Shown here one piece after another: positions 5,207 through 7,405 of a stretch of DNA of 7,405 nucleotides. The notes under the pieces were generated by a model that saw only the letters and a list, made by a program, of their open reading frames with translations, had not been told where the DNA came from and did no database searches. Each line of letters starts with the position of its first letter. Position 1 is the first letter of the stretch. Made by a program: the position numbers and the translations under genes. Source of the DNA: Cytophagales bacterium (GTDB lineage Bacteria > Bacteroidota > Bacteroidia > Cytophagales > ES-bin-26); NCBI GenBank assembly GCA_014379925.1, contig JACMKY010000411.1:1-7405 (forward strand). The letters are read 5' to 3'.

Positions 5207-7405
5207 TTAATTGTTGCGGAGCGACTTCACCGGGTTGGCTTGCGCGGCGCGGATGGCCCGGAGGTTGACCGTGAGCAGGGCCAGCCCGCAAACCAGCAGG
5301 CCGGCCGCCACGAAAGCTACCCACGGGATGGCGGTGTGGAAGACGAAGTTGCCCATCCACTGTTTCACCAGGTAGTAGGCCAGCGGCCAGGCAATGAGCG
5401 TGGCAATGGCGGTTAGCCGAATGTATTCTTTGGACAGCAGCCACAGCACGTCCGGCACCGAGGCGCCCAGCACCTTGCGGATGCCGATTTCGCGCACGCG
5501 CCCTTCAATGGAGAAAGAGGCCAGCCCGAACAAGCCCAGGCAGGCAATCAACACGGCCAGCAGCGAAAAGTACGTGATGACCTTGCCCAGTTTTTCCTCC
5601 GCCGCGTAGAGCCGGTTGAGGTTGTCGCCCAGAAAAGCGTATTCGAGCGGTTGGTTGGTCACGAACTTTCCCCAGGCGTGGCGCAGGTGTTCGATGGCAG
5701 CCCCGGATTGGTCCGGGTTGATCTTCACGAAAACGTTGGTGTAGAACGGCGGAAAAGGCGTGTAAAAAGCGCCCTCGGTCTTGCGGTACAGCGGCTCGAA
5801 GTTGGTGTTCCTGGCTACCCCGATCACCCGCTTGCGCACGAAGGCATTGTTTTCGGTCACCTCAACGATTTTGCCCACCGGCTCCTCACCCAGGTTCAGG
5901 ACGGAAACTGCCGCTTCGTTGAGGATGATGGCCTGGGTGGAATCCAAGCCTTGCGCGGGATCGAAGTCGCGGCCCTTCACCAGCACGATGCCCATCGTTT
6001 TCAGGTAGTCGAAGTCGCCGTTGATGGCCGCCAGGTTGAGGTTGGGCACGTCGGGCAGGGTTTCGGTCTTTACCGGGGTAATGAGCCGCAGGCCGCCCGG
6101 CGTACTCAGCGAACCGGTCACCTGCTTCACCGCCGGATGGCGGGCCAGTTCGGCCTTGAAGGCGTTGAATCGGGGCGTGAGGGTGCCGTTGGGATCGGGA
6201 ACCACCAGAATCTGGTCCTTGTCGTACCCCAAATCCTTGTTCTGGATGTAGTCGATCTGGTGGTAGACCGTCCAGGTGCCGATGAGGAGCACCACGGAGA
6301 TGACAAACTGGAATACCACCAGGCTTTTGCGAACCAACGCACCCCCCGTTCCGCCGCCGCTCTTGCCCCCGCCCGACTTGAGTGCGTCCAGCGCGGGCAG
6401 GGCGGACAGGAACAGGGACGGGTAACTGCCCGACACCACCCCCACGAACAGGACGACGAATCCCAGCAGCGCCCACAGGAAGCCGTTGTCCAGCCACGCA
6501 TGGCTCAGTTGCTTGTCGGCCAACGCGTTGAAGGCATCCAGCAGCCCGAAACGAGCCACCAAAACGCCCAGCAGCGTGGCCAGGCCGGTGAGGATGACCG
6601 ACTCGCTCAAAAACTGGTTGACTAGCTGTTGCTTGCTGGCCCCGAGTACTTTCCGCATGCCCACCTCGCGCGCCCGGCGCACCGAGCGGGCTACCGCCAG
6701 GTTGGTGTAGTTGACGGCGGCAATGGCCATGATCAGCAGCGCCACCGTGGCGAAGACGAACACGCCCGTCAGGCTACCGTTGGGTTCCAGTTCGTTGCGC
6801 AGGTTAGAACGCAGGTGAATGTCGGTGAGGGCAATGAGCGAAGGATTAACGAAAGCCCGCTGTTCCTTGTCCGTCACGTACTTGTCGACCAGGGCGGGCA
6901 GTTGCCGCGCCACGTCGGCCGCCCGCTTGCCCGCGTCCAGCAGCACGTAGGTGTAGAAGCCGTCGTTTTGCCAGGAGTTGAGCGGGTCACGGGGTGCCCC
7001 GTCGTTGCCATCGGCCGGGTTGTTGGCCTGCGCCAGCGCCGGGATACTGGCCATGGCCACCAGGATATCGAAGTGAAGGTGGCTGTTGGGCGGCACCGGG
7101 GCCAGCACGCCCGTTACCTTGAAGTCCTGGTCGCTGGCGGGAGGCGGCCGCACGCCCGTGAAGGTGATCACTTTGCCGATCGGATCGGCGTCCTTGAAGT
7201 ACTTGCGGGCAATTTCTTCCGTGATGAGCACTGAATACGGGGCGTTGAGGGCCGTTCGGGCCTCCCCCTTCACCAGTCCGAACGAGAAAATGTCCAGCAC
7301 CGAAGGGTCGGCGGCGTAGGCTCCCTTTTCCTGGTAGAACTCGTTGCCAATCCGAACGATGGATTCGTTGTTGCTCCCGTTGCCGAAACGGGCGAAACGG
7401 GCGAA
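5207..7405 (-). CDS. MacB/FtsX-type ABC transporter permease, 5' end outside window
   Basis: A second permease, paralogous to its downstream neighbour; 732 residues are visible and the reading frame is open to the window's right edge. The GTG at 7300 is an internal valine, not a start: the visible sequence before it (ending YAADPS) aligns with the neighbour's periplasmic domain, where the DPSVLDIFSF motif matches DANFFTVFSF at residue 121. By that comparison roughly 90 N-terminal residues, including TM1, are missing. Counting from the first visible residue, the first FtsX domain spans about 210-330 with REVGMRKVLGAS at 245-256. A glycine-rich linker (GGGKSGGGTGG, 345-355) precedes the next membrane helix at about 360-380. 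The second FtsX domain carries REIGIRKVLGAS at 638-649, and the protein ends NPVKSLRNN with TAA at 5207-5209. No ATP-binding domain is visible. The gene lies 278 bp upstream of the second permease on the same strand. Substrate unknown. Confidence 0.93.
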   Translation of the reverse strand, partial: FARFARFGNGSNNESIVRIGNEFYQEKGAYAADPSVLDIFSFGLVKGEARTALNAPYSVLITEEIARKYFKDADPIGKVITFTGVRPPPASDQDFKVTGVLAPVPPNSHLHFDILVAMASIPALAQANNPADGNDGAPRDPLNSWQNDGFYTYVLLDAGKRAADVARQLPALVDKYVTDKEQRAFVNPSLIALTDIHLRSNLRNELEPNGSLTGVFVFATVALLIMAIAAVNYTNLAVARSVRRAREVGMRKVLGASKQQLVNQFLSESVILTGLATLLGVLVARFGLLDAFNALADKQLSHAWLDNGFLWALLGFVVLFVGVVSGSYPSLFLSALPALDALKSGGGKSGGGTGGALVRKSLVVFQFVISVVLLIGTWTVYHQIDYIQNKDLGYDKDQILVVPDPNGTLTPRFNAFKAELARHPAVKQVTGSLSTPGGLRLITPVKTETLPDVPNLNLAAINGDFDYLKTMGIVLVKGRDFDPAQGLDSTQAIILNEAAVSVLNLGEEPVGKIVEVTENNAFVRKRVIGVARNTNFEPLYRKTEGAFYTPFPPFYTNVFVKINPDQSGAAIEHLRHAWGKFVTNQPLEYAFLGDNLNRLYAAEEKLGKVITYFSLLAVLIACLGLFGLASFSIEGRVREIGIRKVLGASVPDVLWLLSKEYIRLTAIATLIAWPLAYYLVKQWMGNFVFHTAIPWVAFVAAGLLVCGLALLTVNLRAIRAAQANPVKSLRNN
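7384..7405 (-). repeat. In-frame 9-bp tandem repeat in the partial permease
   Basis: The unit CGAAACGGG occurs 2.4 times up to the window edge. On the coding strand it specifies the doubled Ala-Arg-Phe in FARFARF, within the first periplasmic domain. The unit length keeps the frame. Whether more copies follow cannot be seen. Confidence 0.6.

Noticed and set aside
6337..6375. Walker A-like GGGKSGGG in the permease
   Set aside because: The glycine five residues before the GK is missing, no Walker B or ABC signature follows, and the segment sits between membrane helices as a linker.
5651..6625. A 324-residue plus-strand open frame inside the partial permease
   Set aside because: It is rich in His, Gln and Arg with no domain signal, and it lies wholly opposite a well-supported permease.
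7298..7300. GTG as the start of the upstream permease
   Set aside because: The frame is open to the window edge, and the upstream residues align with the paralogue's periplasmic domain, so the valine is internal.

Overview
This window looks like chromosomal DNA from a Bacteroidota bacterium, most likely a GC-rich member of the Cytophagales. That placement is an inference from three things: the large eight-helix MacB/FtsX-type permeases, a Tat-exported Gfo/Idh/MocA oxidoreductase, and the absence of Shine-Dalgarno-like sequence before all three visible start codons. No 16S rRNA or other taxonomic marker is present.

All four genes lie head to tail on the minus strand, so transcription runs from high to low coordinates. 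In that order they are: a permease cut by the right edge of the window (7405-5207), a second complete permease (4928-2511), a secreted DUF4097-type beta-solenoid protein (2427-1390), and a Tat-signal oxidoreductase (1301-15). The gaps are 278, 83 and 88 bp. No rRNA, tRNA, CRISPR array, insertion sequence or intact ABC ATPase gene was seen. Long plus-strand open frames are shadows of the minus-strand genes.

The two permeases are paralogues with the same architecture (a pair of MacB-type periplasmic domains and a pair of FtsX domains). They probably belong to a cluster that continues to the right. Their ATPase partner is not in the window. The DUF4097 protein follows closely and may share their transcript. 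The oxidoreductase may be co-transcribed or may have its own weak promoter.

The most interesting region is the 278-bp gap between the permeases. It holds three things. The first is a cluster of four GTCCG/CGGAC half-sites, including a perfect 18-bp hyphenated palindrome. The second, about 100 bp downstream, is a sequence resembling a sigma-54 -24/-12 promoter. The third is a 111-bp element bounded by 24-bp inverted repeats (22/24 match) carrying AATCC motifs at 8-9 bp spacing; it ends two bases before the second permease's start codon. Together these suggest enhancer-dependent control of the second permease with a structured leader RNA, but none of it is proven by sequence alone. A second notable feature is the DUF4097 protein, whose 18-residue TSGGHI repeats would stack histidines along one edge of the solenoid.
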